Below, one piece after another: positions 9,871-22,600 of a stretch of 64,000 nt of DNA (positions are counted from its first letter, which is position 1; every line of letters begins with the position of its first letter). Location: positions 2,962,473 to 3,026,472 of the forward strand of contig NW_023503423.1 of assembly GCF_014529535.1 (NCBI RefSeq), written 5' to 3'. Origin of the DNA: Bradysia coprophila (lineage: Eukaryota; Arthropoda; Insecta; Diptera; Sciaridae). The position numbers and the translations under genes are program-made. The notes beneath the pieces were generated by a model. That model saw nothing but the letters and a program-made list of their open reading frames with translations. It had not been told where the DNA came from and did not search any database.

Positions 9871-10981
9871 AGCTGAAATTCAAAATTACAAAGTCACTAT
9901 GAGCAAATCAACACCAGGCAAATAATAATTATTTGTTATCTGATAACCGATAGCTCACAGTTAACATTGCAATTCTAAATTTTGTAGTTGGTAGCTGACT
10001 GCCAATATTATAATTGACTACCAAACGTAATTTTCGGCATAGATGTTTACTATTCGAGAGCTGCGCACCGACTGACAAAATTATTCTGCCTGCTTGCCTA
10101 TTTAAAGCTTGAATTTTTGGTAGTTGACTACCAAACTGATACACGGAAAACTCATATATGCACCCCAGACGAAGAAATCGGGAACAACTTCACGATTATA
10201 GAACATTAGTTGTGTGCTGCATATTGATCTGAGGATCATACAATGCCCGCCTAATGAATATTGTTGTTGTGTGCTGGATATTATTTTTCAGCGTGCAGGT
10301 CTTAGCTGTATGCCTGTTTTATAATATAAAATGACGTCATTTTTTTCAATTCAATAAACAACCTAATTTATCGTTTAATAGAACAAATTGATTTAATTAA
10401 CTTTATCAATTTTATTTGCGTTAGCAAAAAAAAAACAAAAAAACTTTTTCAAATTTTTTTTTTTTATTTTCAATTTTATTATTATTATTTGTTATTAGCC
10501 GTCGATTTATATTTAAATTCATCATATTAAATTGCTAACAGAATTTTTTTTTTTGCTTACGTTTTTTCCGGTCACCCACCCAAGTACGGACCGCGACCAT
10601 CGATGCTTAACCTCAGTTTCTGACTGCCAACGACTTTACCACTGCTGCTATACTGCTTGCATATAGTTGCAGTCTTATTTCGAACCGTTGTTACTTTGCT
10701 TTATGCAGCACACAGGCATATTTATACCTGCATGCTGAATATTGACTAAATGAATAAAGTCGTCCGTATTTAGAATGGGTTATGCAACAACATTTAATTG
10801 AATTTATTTTCTATGAAATGTAGTACTTCTCCCCAATAAGCAATGTCATCGGATATTATTATTTTAATTCTGAGCCTGGTTCTGAATTAGAGGTTTTTTC
10901 AATCGTTCAATCGCGAATTAATAAATTAAGATTGGCGCACCTAGTCTATACATATAAAGCTGAACGTCGGCGCACCACGAC

Positions 10982-11092
10982 GCCCCTTGGCGCACCTCGG
11001 AGCACCTCGGAGCACCTCGGAGCACCACGGGGCACCACGGGGCACCTCGGAGCACCACGGGGCACCTCGGAGCACCACGAGGCACCTAGGGG
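10982..11092 (+). repeat. GC-rich GCACCTCGGA minisatellite
   Basis: About ten copies of a 10-11-bp unit (GCACCTCGGA / GCACCACGGG). Base composition differs sharply from the AT-rich surroundings. Open frames running through it are repeat translations rich in H, G, T and P, and are not taken as genes. Confidence 0.85.
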
Positions 11093-11095
11093 CAC

Positions 11096-11450
11096 CCAGC
11101 CTCCGAGGGGTCAGCCGTCCAGCCCTCCGAGGCCGTTTTTCGAAATCGGTCTCCGAGGTGTCAGCCAGTCAGCCACTCAGCCCTCCGAGGCCGTTTTTCA
11201 AAGTCGGCCTCCGAGAAGTCGGCCGGTCAGTCCTCCGAGGCCGTTTTTCGAAATTGGCCTCTCAGGGTTCAGCCCTCCAAGGTCGTTTTTCAAAATCGGC
11301 CTTCGACGGATCAGCCACTCAGATCCCCGAGGCCGTTTTTCAAAATCGGCCTCCGAGAAGTAAGCAGGTCAGCCCTTCGAGGCCTTTTTTCAAAATCGAC
11401 CTCGGACAGATCAGCCGGTCAACCCTCCGAGGCCGTTTTTCATATAAACT
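11096..11450 (+). repeat. GAGGCCGTTTTTCAAAATCG minisatellite, about 50-bp period
   Basis: GAGGCCGTTTTTC-like blocks recur seven times at spacings near 58, 50, 42, 50, 50 and 50 bp, alternating with CGGCCTCCGAGAAGTCAGCC. Each unit holds a short inverted pair (GAGGCCG / CGGCCTC) and could fold. Confidence 0.85.
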
Positions 11451-12020
11451 ATTTTCAGTGCATTTTTCTCGAAAAGTTGTTGTTCTTATAAAACATTTTC
11501 AGTGCAAAAATCATGATAATCAAAGTCATTGTATATTTTATATCCTTGAGTATAACACACGCCTGTCATTTGGTATCGATGTTAGATTATTTTTTATATG
11601 CACATCATTTTGAAATATAACCGGCCTGATCTTATAAAATGATCGTTTGTAATTAAAAAAAGAGATGAATGTATTCGATGGCTCTAGCATTTTTAGCAGT
11701 TAGGGGCCATTCACAAAGTACGCACGCTTTGAAGGGGGAGGGGTTTTTTCAAAAAGCGTGCAGAAGCGTGCGACGGGGGAGGGGGGGTAAAACAAAAGCG
11801 TGCGCACACTTTTTATAAAATTTTAAATACAACTATTTTGTTACCCAAACTTGCAAGAAAAAATTATTATGCATCCTACCTCATTATCACGACAAAAACA
11901 AGTGCTAACTATTCCTTTTCTCGTTGTTATTCTATGGCAAATTTTTAAAAATTTTGCTTTGAATTGACGCCACGGAATTAAAATAACGTCCACAAGAGCA
12001 CGTTCATTCAAAGTATATAT

Positions 12021-12266
12021 ACACTGAAGGTAACGCCAATCCGCAGTTACATACGGATCCATACTTTCAGGTGAATTTAGCTCCGTCATGTTGCACACAT
12101 ATTGAATTTGTTTGCGTCGAGTTGCATTTAGTGGTGAATTGGAAGAATTCAGCGTCGAAATGTTGCGCAAGTCTAAGTTAGACAACATTACGAAAATGAA
12201 TTTGAAAATGAAAGTTTGGATCCAAAATAACTCTGACCCTCTGAGGGTTTGCGTTACCTTCAGTGT
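12021..12266. mobile_element. MITE, ACTGAAGGTAACGC family, intact copy
   Basis: Ends ACACTGAAGGTAACGCCAAT and GGTTTGCGTTACCTTCAGTG are inverted, and TATA-rich flanks lie on both sides. About 246 bp, non-coding. It is nested in the AGGGGCCATTC element and serves as the reference copy for the broken ones at 5138 and 9372/16268. Confidence 0.85.
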
Positions 12267-12379
12267 TTATATACTCTGCGTTCATTTACTCTGCACAGAC
12301 GGGCAATATACAAGTCGTAGATAATATTTTTCGAATGGCATAAAAAACGAAGCGTATGTTTCGATTTGAGCTAACTTAA

Positions 12380-12600
12380 ATAGCCTCCATACAAACAACA
12401 CACACTCTACGGGGAATAGTGATCGAGATGTACGTCAGCGTTATTTGCGCAGAACCACTTTCGCATGACACAGGTTGTTTTGCGGAGTAAGACGAAATTT
12501 CTCCATACAAAAAGTGGTTCTGACAAGAAGAGCGAGACGATTCAACGCATGTCTCGATCACTATTCCCCGTAGAGTGGGTGTTGTTTGTATGGAGGCTAT
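12380..12600. mobile_element. piggyBac-type MITE with TTAA duplication
   Basis: A 221-bp element with inverted ends ATAGCCTCCATACAAACAAC and its complement, arms over 50 bp, and TTAA at both sides (12376-12379, 12601-12604). This is the target-site signature of the piggyBac superfamily. Confidence 0.9.
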
Positions 12601-12937
12601 TTAAGCTAAATCTACTAGCTTCAATTCAATTCATCTTTCTTTTGTTTAATTAATATTAGAGGTGGCAAAACATTTAGTGGCGGCAATATTAACAGTGACC
12701 TCCGCTTTTCTTTGCGACATTTTACGTCGGAGAATAATCATCAACACAACATTTCGTCAGAAATGAGTAATAAAGTTTTCAAGTTTTTTTCTTTAGTTTT
12801 ACACAATTGAAAATTCCGTGGGCACTTTTAGTGAGGGAAGGGGGGGGGGGGTTCAAAAAGCGTGCAGAAGCGTGCGAGGGGGGAGAAGGTGGAGAAAAAA
12901 CTGCTTTTTGAGCGTGCGCACTTTGTGAATGGCCCCT

Positions 12938-14166
12938 TAAATGTTCATAAACAAGTTAATATCCGAAACGATTAACAGCCCAATGTGACTGCTTTGCCGG
13001 AGAATGTTGTAAAGGAGCAGCTTCGTATAAAGTAATCTAGGGGAGGGCGCAGTTATACTCAGATATCGAATAGGCATGTATTTAAGCTGATCGATGTTTA
13101 ATAACCATTTTAAAAATGGAAATTAAAATTGTATTAGCTTTCAATAAAAAATAGACATAATCGACGCGTAGCGTCGCGGCGGATCCAAAAAATTGAAGTT
13201 GAAAGAAAAAATTGATTAAATCCTGCGTTTGTGGTGATGTAGTTAATATCATGGTAGTTAATTTTTAAGGTTAGGATTGAATTGAGAGTTATTTAAAAAA
13301 CTTGGCCTAGATGGCCTAGCCTGATATCACGGTAACCTGTGTGAATCTTAATTTTAAACAAGAAACTTTTGAACTAGCCATTGACCAACTTGTTACAAAT
13401 GTTCATTGTATACTTATGAAAACTTTTTATAATTTTCTGATATATAATTGGGATAGAAAAAGAATATATTCATTTCTACTGATAAATCACTACCAATTAC
13501 ACGTGTATTATTACGTATCCTACCCGATATTACTATGGCGAGTAGGACTAAAAAGATCCGGTCGTGATGTTGAAAAATAAAACGAAGTAAGTGATTTTAT
13601 TAACTGTTAATGGCGTACGGTCTCCGGAGCGTTTGATTAAAGAACAAAAAACTAGAATGAGTTTAATAATAGGAAAAACGACATGGCGGCCTCATATTTT
13701 TTCGTTAGTTGAAATTTTCGAAAGAAAACAGAAAGTTTAATCTTTTTAAATAAGCCTAAAATTAGAGGATGAAGTGAGGGAAAAAGATTTATTTCATTTG
13801 ATGGCAAATGCTATAGCTAACTGCAAAATCAAACATGGTGTCCTTGTACATTTTAATCGATGAAAATTTGTTTACTCTAGAATTTACTTAAAGAAATGAT
13901 TGTTGATAATTTTCGTTTGTGTGAGCAAAAAGGAAAGCAAGAGAGATTAATGAAAATGATGATTTTGAAAGAGAAAGAAAATTAAGGATTGAGATTATGA
14001 TTACATTAAAAAGGTAGAATTCAATTTCGAAGCTTAAAAACTGGAAGCGTAGAGTTGAATCTTTGAACGCAAGAACTTTGATTTGAATTCCGGAAAGCTG
14101 GAAGTGTAGAGTTAAATCTCGAAACACGATAAGCGTAGAATTAAATTTCGGAACGCGAAGCCAGAA
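12938..14166. other. interior of the 5.6-kb element, nothing coding
   Basis: AT-rich. Short frames of 60-79 codons show no domain. A TATTATTACGTATCCTAC phrase near 13510 recurs near 14303, suggesting internal duplication. Confidence 0.4.
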
Positions 14167-14876
14167 TTGTAATGATAATTTTTAAATACGACATGTAGGG
14201 TTGATAGTTTAACAAGTGAAGAAACTTTATTTTGATAAATAACCCTGGGAACAGTACGACCCGGCCGAAGGACGTAGGCGCACCTCGGCCAACTACATGT
14301 GTATTATTGCGTATCCTACTTGGTATTAGTTAGGAAGCTTGGCTGATTAGCTGAGGATATTTTTACCGTTGTAAATACATAACGGGTCGAATTCCCAAAA
14401 ACGTGCAACACTTATGTAGTGACCACATCCACATGAGGTGTACTCTATGTTCACGGTGTGAATGATAAGACAATTTGAGTCTTAATACAGGAACTGAAGT
14501 TATGACTCTTATGAAGTATTCGATAGTCGGATCTGACACATCCATAAGGCAAGTCAAACTGAAAACCGCTAAACTCTTACGGCGCTAACATGAAACAATT
14601 TTTACTGAGAATATTGGCCCGTGACAAAAAAGAAAAATAATATAACTCAAAATCACTGAATCTTAGGAGTGACCCAGATCCTCACTTTTAATATGTCCGC
14701 ATTTACATTATCATGTATCAACATTCGGGTAACCTTGCAATGTTTAAAGAAAAAAAATGCAATTACGATTTGTAATGATAATTTTTAAATACGACATGTA
14801 GGGTTGATAGTTTCAATTGAAGAAACTTTATTTTGATAAATAACCCTGGGAACAGTACGATCCGGCCGAAGGCCGG
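14167..14876 (+). repeat. pair of about 105-bp direct repeats
   Basis: The text beginning TTGTAATGATAATTTTTAAA at about 14167 recurs almost unchanged at about 14771. Both end in CCCTGGGAACAGTACGA.CC followed by CGGCCGAAGG. About 495 bp lies between them. No coding sequence is recognised, so they are recorded simply as a segmental direct duplication inside the larger element. Confidence 0.75.
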
Positions 14877-16268
14877 AAAACAGTGCTAGTTTGTGTATAT
14901 TACGTAGGTGGAAGCACGGGGTTTCAGGGGGTTTCGAACATTTAGTTTTTTTCATGTTGCAGATATTGCAGTGTCAAATTCTGTCCAAGATGTGACATAT
15001 TTGCAAGGTATTGGCCGTATTGGCCTTTTTCACAAAGTATAATCAGCGTAACCCTCGTAAAAAGAATCTTGAATCTGACAAGAGCACGTGTGCCAACGTG
15101 TAAAAAACAAATGTTCAAAACTCCCTGCTGAACCGTGGCGATCCTCTTGTCAAACGGACAGTACATAAACAAATTCCATCATTTATTGCTGAATACCACC
15201 AACTATTTCTGTTAACATTTCAAAAGCCTTTAACACCGAAAATGGATTTAAAAGTTCGTTCGTCAAAATTTCTATTGAAATACATAAATGTAACATTATC
15301 ATTGCATATTAATTCGGTAAAAATAGAAATAACTTTAAATGAAGGAATAAAATTAGATTTGATAATCATCTTTATGCGTATGTTCTTGAGATCTTCCTTT
15401 TATTTCATTAAAACAATAAATTTATTGTTGCATAGTCCATTCTAAATACAGACGACTTTATTCATTTAGTCAATATTCAGCATGCAGGTATAGTTCGATA
15501 GTACCATTTAGTCAATATTCGGCATGCAGGTAAAGTTAAGTAATACATCCCACAACTAATTTGAAGATATAATTCAGCACACAGCAAATATATACCTGGG
15601 AACCTCACAATATTCCTACGAGCTGAATAATATTGTTGCCGTAACTATATTTTGAAAATATTCATATTACATGTTTATTGTAATACAACACACGGGAACA
15701 TTATTCAGTCTGCAGCAAATATATGCAGCACACAACAAATGTCGAATTTGCCGAATTTTCCGTGTAGATTGGTGGTAGAGATGTTAACTGTTTGAGAGCT
15801 GCACACCGACTGATGAGATTATTTAGGCTGCTTGCCTATTTATAATTCGATAATTTGGTAGTTGACTACCAAACTGGTAGTTGACTACGAAACTGATAGA
15901 ACGATGGTGGCGATGTTTACTGTTCAACAGCTGGATATCGACTGAAGAAACTATTCTTCCTGCTTGCCTATTTGTAACTCACGTATTTGGTAGTTGGTAT
16001 CTCGAGAAGTGAGAAAATTGAGAGAAAGAAAAAAGACCTCACTAGGCTTGTAGCCGGTCTATTCTTGTTATAATATTGGGACCCAAGTGTAATCCACTTT
16101 GCTATGTTGTAACTCATGCAAAACTCAATGCTAAACAACGCAGTTCCAACAACATTATTATGTTAAACGTCACGGTTGCAACATAACAAATCTTAAAATC
16201 ATCCGAAACTTGGGTTACGTATTTCTTGCTATTCCCTGAGGGTTCGCATTACCCTCAGTATGTTTAAT

Positions 16269-16627
16269 GTTACAGGTGACTCATTGGACTCATTTCAATT
16301 CACCTCATTCTTTATTGATCAACGCCACAAAGTTCGCAGCCATTTCATCAGAAAACGCATGTATGTGTATACTCAGCGCCTTTTAATACCAAATGTGAAA
16401 CAAAACTCGCATTTTAGGTTACGTGATCGACGAACCATACTGTGTGTTGCGAAAATTAATGTTTTAAGTGGATACAAAATCTGTAATTTGTAGCTACGTT
16501 ACGTGTAATTCCCGTGTAAAAGAAAATTGTAATTTCTGTGTACAGGAAAACTGTAAGTTTTGTGTTAATCGAAGGGCAAATGTAGTATTTTGAGCATTTC
16601 ATTTGATCCAGATTTGATCCGTCAACC
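16269..16627. promoter_or_regulatory. 5' flank of the giant DUF3638-type gene
   Basis: About 360 bp between the transposon nest and the first ATG. No TATA box stands out at a fixed distance. Part of this may still be repeat-derived (GTGACTCATTGGACTC palindromic patches). No other gene is seen. Confidence 0.3.
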
Positions 16628-19600
16628 ATGGAAGTTGATCCAGATCCCAACGAGGTGGACGTTCAAAAGGAGTTTGAGATGCTACTGAAGCATGTGGTTT
16701 TTCCGAGACATTTACCACAATCCAAGTCAGCCATCTTCCGCAAGGAAGAGCTCGAGCTGCTTTCACAAATGGCTGCAACCGTTGACAGTTTGCGGTCATT
16801 TCTTCTTTCGAACGGCTGACTGCAGTCCACAAAACACCCACATCGAGGGTCATCTCAGGACAAATCAGTTCTTTACAGCCTGGCGAAATGTTTGGACTGT
16901 TCGTCCACCGGCAGAACTGTGCATTTATGTTGTACCGGCCGCACAACAGTTCCAGTCACTGCAAGGACAATGTGGTCGTGTCAACGTTTCCCGCAAAATT
17001 GGACACAAGACAAATTCATAAAGGCACCAGTGCCATCGAGGTAAGTTTGAATTGATTTTGCTTTCATGGGAATGATGGCACTCTTGCTGTGTCGAGACAA
17101 TTTCTTGAAACTGACCCAAATCCACATTTGATTACAGTACAACTACCCGTCACAGACGTTGAGAGTGAAATATTCGCGTTTGCTTTGCTCCGATGAATTT
17201 GCGCAGCAACTGAGCTTACTATGCACTGAATCGCCGGCGCTTGATTTGCATAAGGATTACGTGTCGAAATGGTTGGTGACATTGCTGGCCGACGAGGCCA
17301 GTCGACTGACAACCGATGACGAATTGCCCACCATCACGAAGAAAATACGTGACGATGCCATCGGAACTGAATTGAACTGCTTCCGGAGATCCAGCTTTTA
17401 CATGTGCGGCAAGGTGATGCTTCAAATAAGCCTAACGATCCAAGTGGGAGCAGAGAAGGCAAAATTGATCTACAAAATGGTGATGCTGCATTTTCACAGT
17501 CAAATGCTTGAGCTTTTCCAATCGCCCGGCTGTGAGACTCTGTACACAGGTCTGATGTCCGAAGCGATGGCAAAATTGGCGCGTCGTATCGAGAAACTTG
17601 CGGATTTGATGTCGGGTAACAATCAGTTCGATCACATGTACGGTTACGTTGTTGACGAGGCCAAGTCGACCATTGAACGCATGCGGCACCGAATTGACGA
17701 ACAAATTGACGGTCTACAATCGGAAGCTGTGGAACAATCGACCTTGCCGGCACTAGACTGCCTGGATTTCGAAGCAGATGTTTGCCAAAACGTTCCACAA
17801 TTGACCGAATACATTCAGAGCCGAGTCAACGAGAGACCCACTGATACACAAGCTCCTCGCCTCGAGGTGACAGCGATGCAACGCCATTATCGCGACCAAG
17901 ACAATGTACCCGATGTAAAATATTTGACGTTAACTGGCACCAGCGGCACTGATTCGCATGTTCATCTGATTGATTTTGAGAATTGGATCCTAAATCAGCA
18001 ACTGACTCACAACGATTTCGACTCCGACGACCTTCGGCGATGGTCTTTTGCTTATTCGTCGGTTGCTGAAAAGTTCTACAAAGGCGATCAGCTTGGGAGC
18101 AGCAAAATGATTCTGGTGCGACTGAAAATGATCGCCATACTTGACGTGATTGCCGTTGCAGCACACCCATTGTTCAAACAGCATCGCTGTTCTGTCAATC
18201 AACTGATCGTCGAGAGTCTGTTGATTCCACAACATCCCGACATGGAGAAGGCCCAAGAACTGGAAAAATACTTTGAGAAACGCAACAAAGTCGCATCCAG
18301 GCCGGGTTTAATTGAAGAGGAAGCAGTGACAAACTCATCGTTTACGGCTAGGTTTGCCGCTCAAGACGTCGACATGCAAAACTTGAGAATCGAAATTGAG
18401 AATATGGCTGCCGAGAAAACCGACGAAAAACGGAAAGAATGGGAGGCTGGCAGGGAAAAGGTTCGCCAATTGCGTAATAGTGCGAGACAGCTCGCACATC
18501 AGACGTATCAAAACGGTATTGGAATGGACGTTCATGATCCAACGTGCAAACGTTGTCAACTGGAAAGAGAAGCCCGTTCGGTTGTGATCGAAGAGTACGA
18601 ATATCCGTTACCGGCTGACGTAAGTAAATCGGGTGTTGAGTCGCATTTAACGAGACCTTTAATTTCCAACATAATTTTACAGGAACACCTCGCACACGCT
18701 GTCGTTTTTGAGCTACGATCACCCATCGAAATCGTTGCCCTGAGAGACGTACTTGCCGGATTCTCCAAGTTCTCCAACAACAAATCATCGAAAACTCTGA
18801 TACCGAAAGGAAACTGGGTCGACTACCACCAGGTCAGACATCTAAATCAATCGGAAGCCAAGTTTACGACCCTAGGCAGCACAACCGATCGAAAAATCGA
18901 AAGCCATCACGTCGACAACGATTTCGAAGTATTCAAGGTGGCGAATGGTCTGAACTGCGTGTTCTATGCAACGAACTCGACGATAGCGTCCATTGTCCCG
19001 AGTGAATTCATCAAAAACGCCTGTACGATGACAACGGATGGCGACTACACCGAACTGCAGTGGACTTTACGTGGATGCAGGCATCATCAGAATGAAGTTA
19101 TCGCCAGACAGTCCGAATGCCCGAAATCGTTGACACTGTCCGAGTATCTGCACTTTGGATCACTTCGGGCCGATGGCCATCGATTGCAGTTGCGAAAACT
19201 GTATGCCATGATCGAATGCGAGTCATTGTCGTTCGAGAAATCGTCGGTGTTGTCGTTGGTCATGCAAACAATCTGGGAGGCTGGAAGCAACAGTGACAGT
19301 GAATCGTATCGTGATTCGTTCACCGATTTTGATAATTCGACATTCTCGCGTCACATGATCGAGTTGCTGGACAAGTTTTGCGAACAACAAAAGGACAACT
19401 GGGTGCATCCCACGAAAATGCTCATGGCGACACTGATAGCGGTCAGAGTGTACGAAATCAACATACACGACGACGTGGCCGATCAAATTGTCAATTTACT
19501 GGAAAAGATCCGTAAAATTGCATTGAATTGGATCGTTCGAATTGAGGAGTCGCTTAGTGACATTAAAAACCCGAACATCGAGGAGGAGCAGAAATTGCGT

Positions 19601-22600
19601 GAGATTCTCGTTCTCGTTTGCATTGTCGGCACAATGACCTTCTATGTTCATCCGCAACATGAACTTTTCCACAAAATATTCATGTGTGACAGTCCTCGTA
19701 ATTGGCTGGAATTCACTGTGACCATCTGCAACAGCGTCCTGCTGAACACCAATCAACAGGCATCGTCAAACGTACGCCTGTTTCTGCGACTCGTGCGAAA
19801 CATAGGAATCGGAATCGAAGCCAATCTCAAGTCGATCATAACGTCGGATCCACACGACATTTATGAGTTTGCCAAGAAGCAATGGAAACGGGCCGCGAGT
19901 GGGATTCTGCTGAAACACTATTTCCACAACGATCGACCGCAACTGTTGGTGTTCGAGGTGGCTTTGGGACCGGTGGTGCATTTCATCACTGCCGACCTGA
20001 TTACCGGATCGTTTTTGGTCAACAATTTGCCCGTTGCACGATTGCCGACCAACATCACGGATAGTCAGCAGTTTCAACGGGTTTTCGGCAATTTCGTCTT
20101 CGAAGTGCAACCAACATTTGAGCACACTACATTCTCTGCCGTACAGCGGTACAACGAGTGCCACTACGAATTTGTGTCGTTGGAAGGCAACACCCTGATT
20201 ATCGAACGTCGTGGGGACGTTGTAAGCGAACTGATTCCACATGAGGTGCTGAAGGGTGAAATACCACATTTGCTCGTTGAGAATTACAGCCACTTCTGGA
20301 ACAAAGGTAAGAAATTCCATTTTAATTGTCGGACAGTTTTAAGATCCTATAGTGCTGTGAGATCCGCAGTTACATTGTCACTACGTTAGCATGTTCATCT
20401 ACTGACCTCGAACAAAGCAATCAGAAAGGCCTTTCGTTTGATTTGTACAGATTTGTTGGTGTAAAGGAACAATTTCATGTGGGACGACTCCAGATGAACC
20501 CACATTGACGCTAATAGGTTGACTTACCTCACATTCAATCTCATTTTTACAGGTGCGAACACCATCGAATTCCGTCCGAAATCGTTCAGCGACAAAAACT
20601 TCTCCAACGAAATCGGTGTCGAATACCGCTTGCTGCTGGATAAGAAGCGTTTGGTTCATTTGAAGACGCGACGATTCATGCTGAACATCAACAGCAACAG
20701 TTACACCAAAATCATCGAACAACTTGCACGCTTCGAGCACAAGAACTACATCCACATTCTGATGGACGAGCATTCGGCACGGATTGCAAAAATTGAATTG
20801 GTTCGAATGCAACTGAAATTTCGAGTAGATGCAACATCATTCAGCCAATCGTACGATCTGGTGTCCAATGAGTTTAGTCTTATGCGTGTCAGTCGGTCGC
20901 AAAACATCGGCACTCTGTATGGCCTGCAGCACGGTTTACTTTTGGAAAGCGTTCCGTCCGAGAAAAACGGCGCATCGAGCCCATCGTCGAAGATGTTGTT
21001 GCTGCCACATGGAGAAATCCAAACAACTGTTGCACAACCGCATGTGACCGTGAAGATCGACATTGAATCCAATCTGCGGCTACCGCCCTTTCATCTCTAC
21101 GACGTCGATGAATTTTGTCTGCAGTTGAAAGCCAGCAACAGTAGCTATTCGGCATGGTTTTACCTAGCATACTTACATGCCGTCACGTCACATGGTGAGG
21201 TTGAGCCGTTCCTCAAAATGTCTGGTACCGAACGAGCTCTGCAAATACTACAGTCTGGCTTTGCTTGGTCATCGGCGCCGTACGATGCTGAAGCAACGAA
21301 AATGTTGCACGAAATCATGAAACTGTCACCCAAACGAGACATGAAAAGAAACATCCGATCGATCGCCTGGCCAAAGTTCATTCCGACACATTCAGCGCAC
21401 GATCAATTCGTTATTGTCGCATCAAAATTGCTGGAAGACAGTCAACGATTGCGTGCATTGCATTTCGAACGCAGCAAGGATCCTTTCAAAGCGGATGCAA
21501 CGCTGCAATTCAACAAGCAGGAATATCTGCGATATTTGCCGTTGATGCCACAGTTGCGAATATCCGACACATTTGTCGAGCACACGCCACTGAAAACATC
21601 GCGACCGGATCCGATCAACATCGATTTGTCACAGCCGACACAAATCGTGGCCATTCTGTATCATCGAAACACGTTCCGCATTCCCGAAGATCTGAATTTG
21701 AAAGCATTTTTTAAGGCCAAATCGAAGACTGTGCTACACGGAATGTCTTATTCGGATCAAGTGTCTCAGTACCTAAACCATCAGGTCATCGAAAATTTGG
21801 GCCACATGTGGCTACCACTGTACGAATGTGCATGCAGAGGAGCGTACACCATCACCCAATTCACGATCATTTTGAGCGCTTTGACACACGAGAGAAAGGA
21901 ACTGTCACCAATACTGGCACTACAAGCTGTGGCAAGTAATTCAAACGTTTTCAGATCAATTGTTGCACCACCGTACCCGAAATACAATCTGAACGATGGA
22001 GTTTGTAACGCAACCAAAGTGAAAACGCTTCTGAAAAGGCAGTACGCCACTTTCGGCCGAAACCAGGTCCCGACGATTGACATAAACAATAGGGAGCGTA
22101 ACTCGGCAAGGGCTGTCGAATTGCTCACTAACATTGTGCTGTCCAAGTGGCCGTGCGACAAAATCGATCTCGAACCGTACCGGAATGAAGAGACAAAATG
22201 GATAGACATATCGTCTGCGACGCAATCACTCAACCGTAAACTGAAATCCTGGTACGCTAACTGGCAACTCGACACGTTTATCGAAAGGGTTGAAACACAA
22301 CTGCAAAAGTTACGAACGGTCGTACCCGTTCGACCACCAAACTTACAGACAATCTCGAATCCGACGCCACACTGCTGGGAGCAATACGAAATTGACTTCA
22401 AGAACAAGATGGGCGAACGGCTAGTGGACTTCCCGACAGAGATTATAGAAGCCCGAAGTATTTGGGAGTGCAATCAACCAGTGCTGACACGGACATCTGA
22501 GCATTGGTGGACTGTGTACGGGAATATTGTGAACGGACCAAATGTGAAGCATTTAATCGACGCCGGCATCTATCCGAGAGTCGTGCCAAGTTTAGTGCTG

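Larger units (their letters stand above)
11702..12937. mobile_element. AGGGGCCATTCACAAAGT element
   Basis: Inverted ends AGGGGCCATTCACAAAGTAC and GCGCACTTTGTGAATGGCCC, with sub-terminal AAAGCGTGCAGAAGCGTGCG repeated near both ends. It contains two further inserted MITEs. No transposase frame. Confidence 0.85.
10141..15765. mobile_element. 5.6-kb non-coding element with paired sub-terminal inverted repeats
   Basis: The termini ACACGGAAAA and TTTTCCGTGT are inverted. Further in, TTGTGTGCTGCATAT (left) pairs with ATATGCAGCACACAACA (right). A block of more than 50 bp at about 10730-10782 (CTGCATGCTGAATATTGACT) has its reverse complement at about 15440-15490. The interior carries GC-rich minisatellites and three nested transposons, with no recognisable transposase, so it is non-autonomous. 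Confidence 0.65.
9437..16069. mobile_element. AGGTCTTTTTTCTT element, split by a later insertion
   Basis: The left part (9437-10140) begins AGGTCTTTTTTCTTTTAGAA with a GTCT/GTCC microsatellite and GGTAGTTGATAGTTTT minisatellite. The right part (15766-16069) ends AAAAAAGACCTCACTAGGC..GGTCTATTCTTGTT. A continuous copy at 39996-40671 carries both ends with the same interior, which shows the two pieces belong together. Confidence 0.7.
9372..16268. mobile_element. outermost element of a five-level transposon nest
   Basis: The left tip TAAACATACTGAAGG is matched by CCCTCAGTATGTTTA at the right, 6.9 kb away. Adjacent ACGCAAATCCGC and GAGGGTTCGCATT match the MITE family seen intact at 12021-12266 (about 250 bp). 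The simplest reading is that one such MITE was split at about 9436/16070 by the AGGTCTTTTTTCTT element, which itself was split by a 5.6-kb element. No genes lie inside. Confidence 0.55.

Noticed and set aside
10932-11613. Open frames of 143 and 208 codons over the GC-rich repeats
   Set aside because: Translation is low-complexity repeat (GTSEHH, PPRPFFKI) that follows the minisatellite units. No start context or domain.
14167-14876. Reading the 105-bp direct repeats as retroelement LTRs
   Set aside because: No primer-binding site, no polypurine tract, no coding sequence between them and no target duplication seen.
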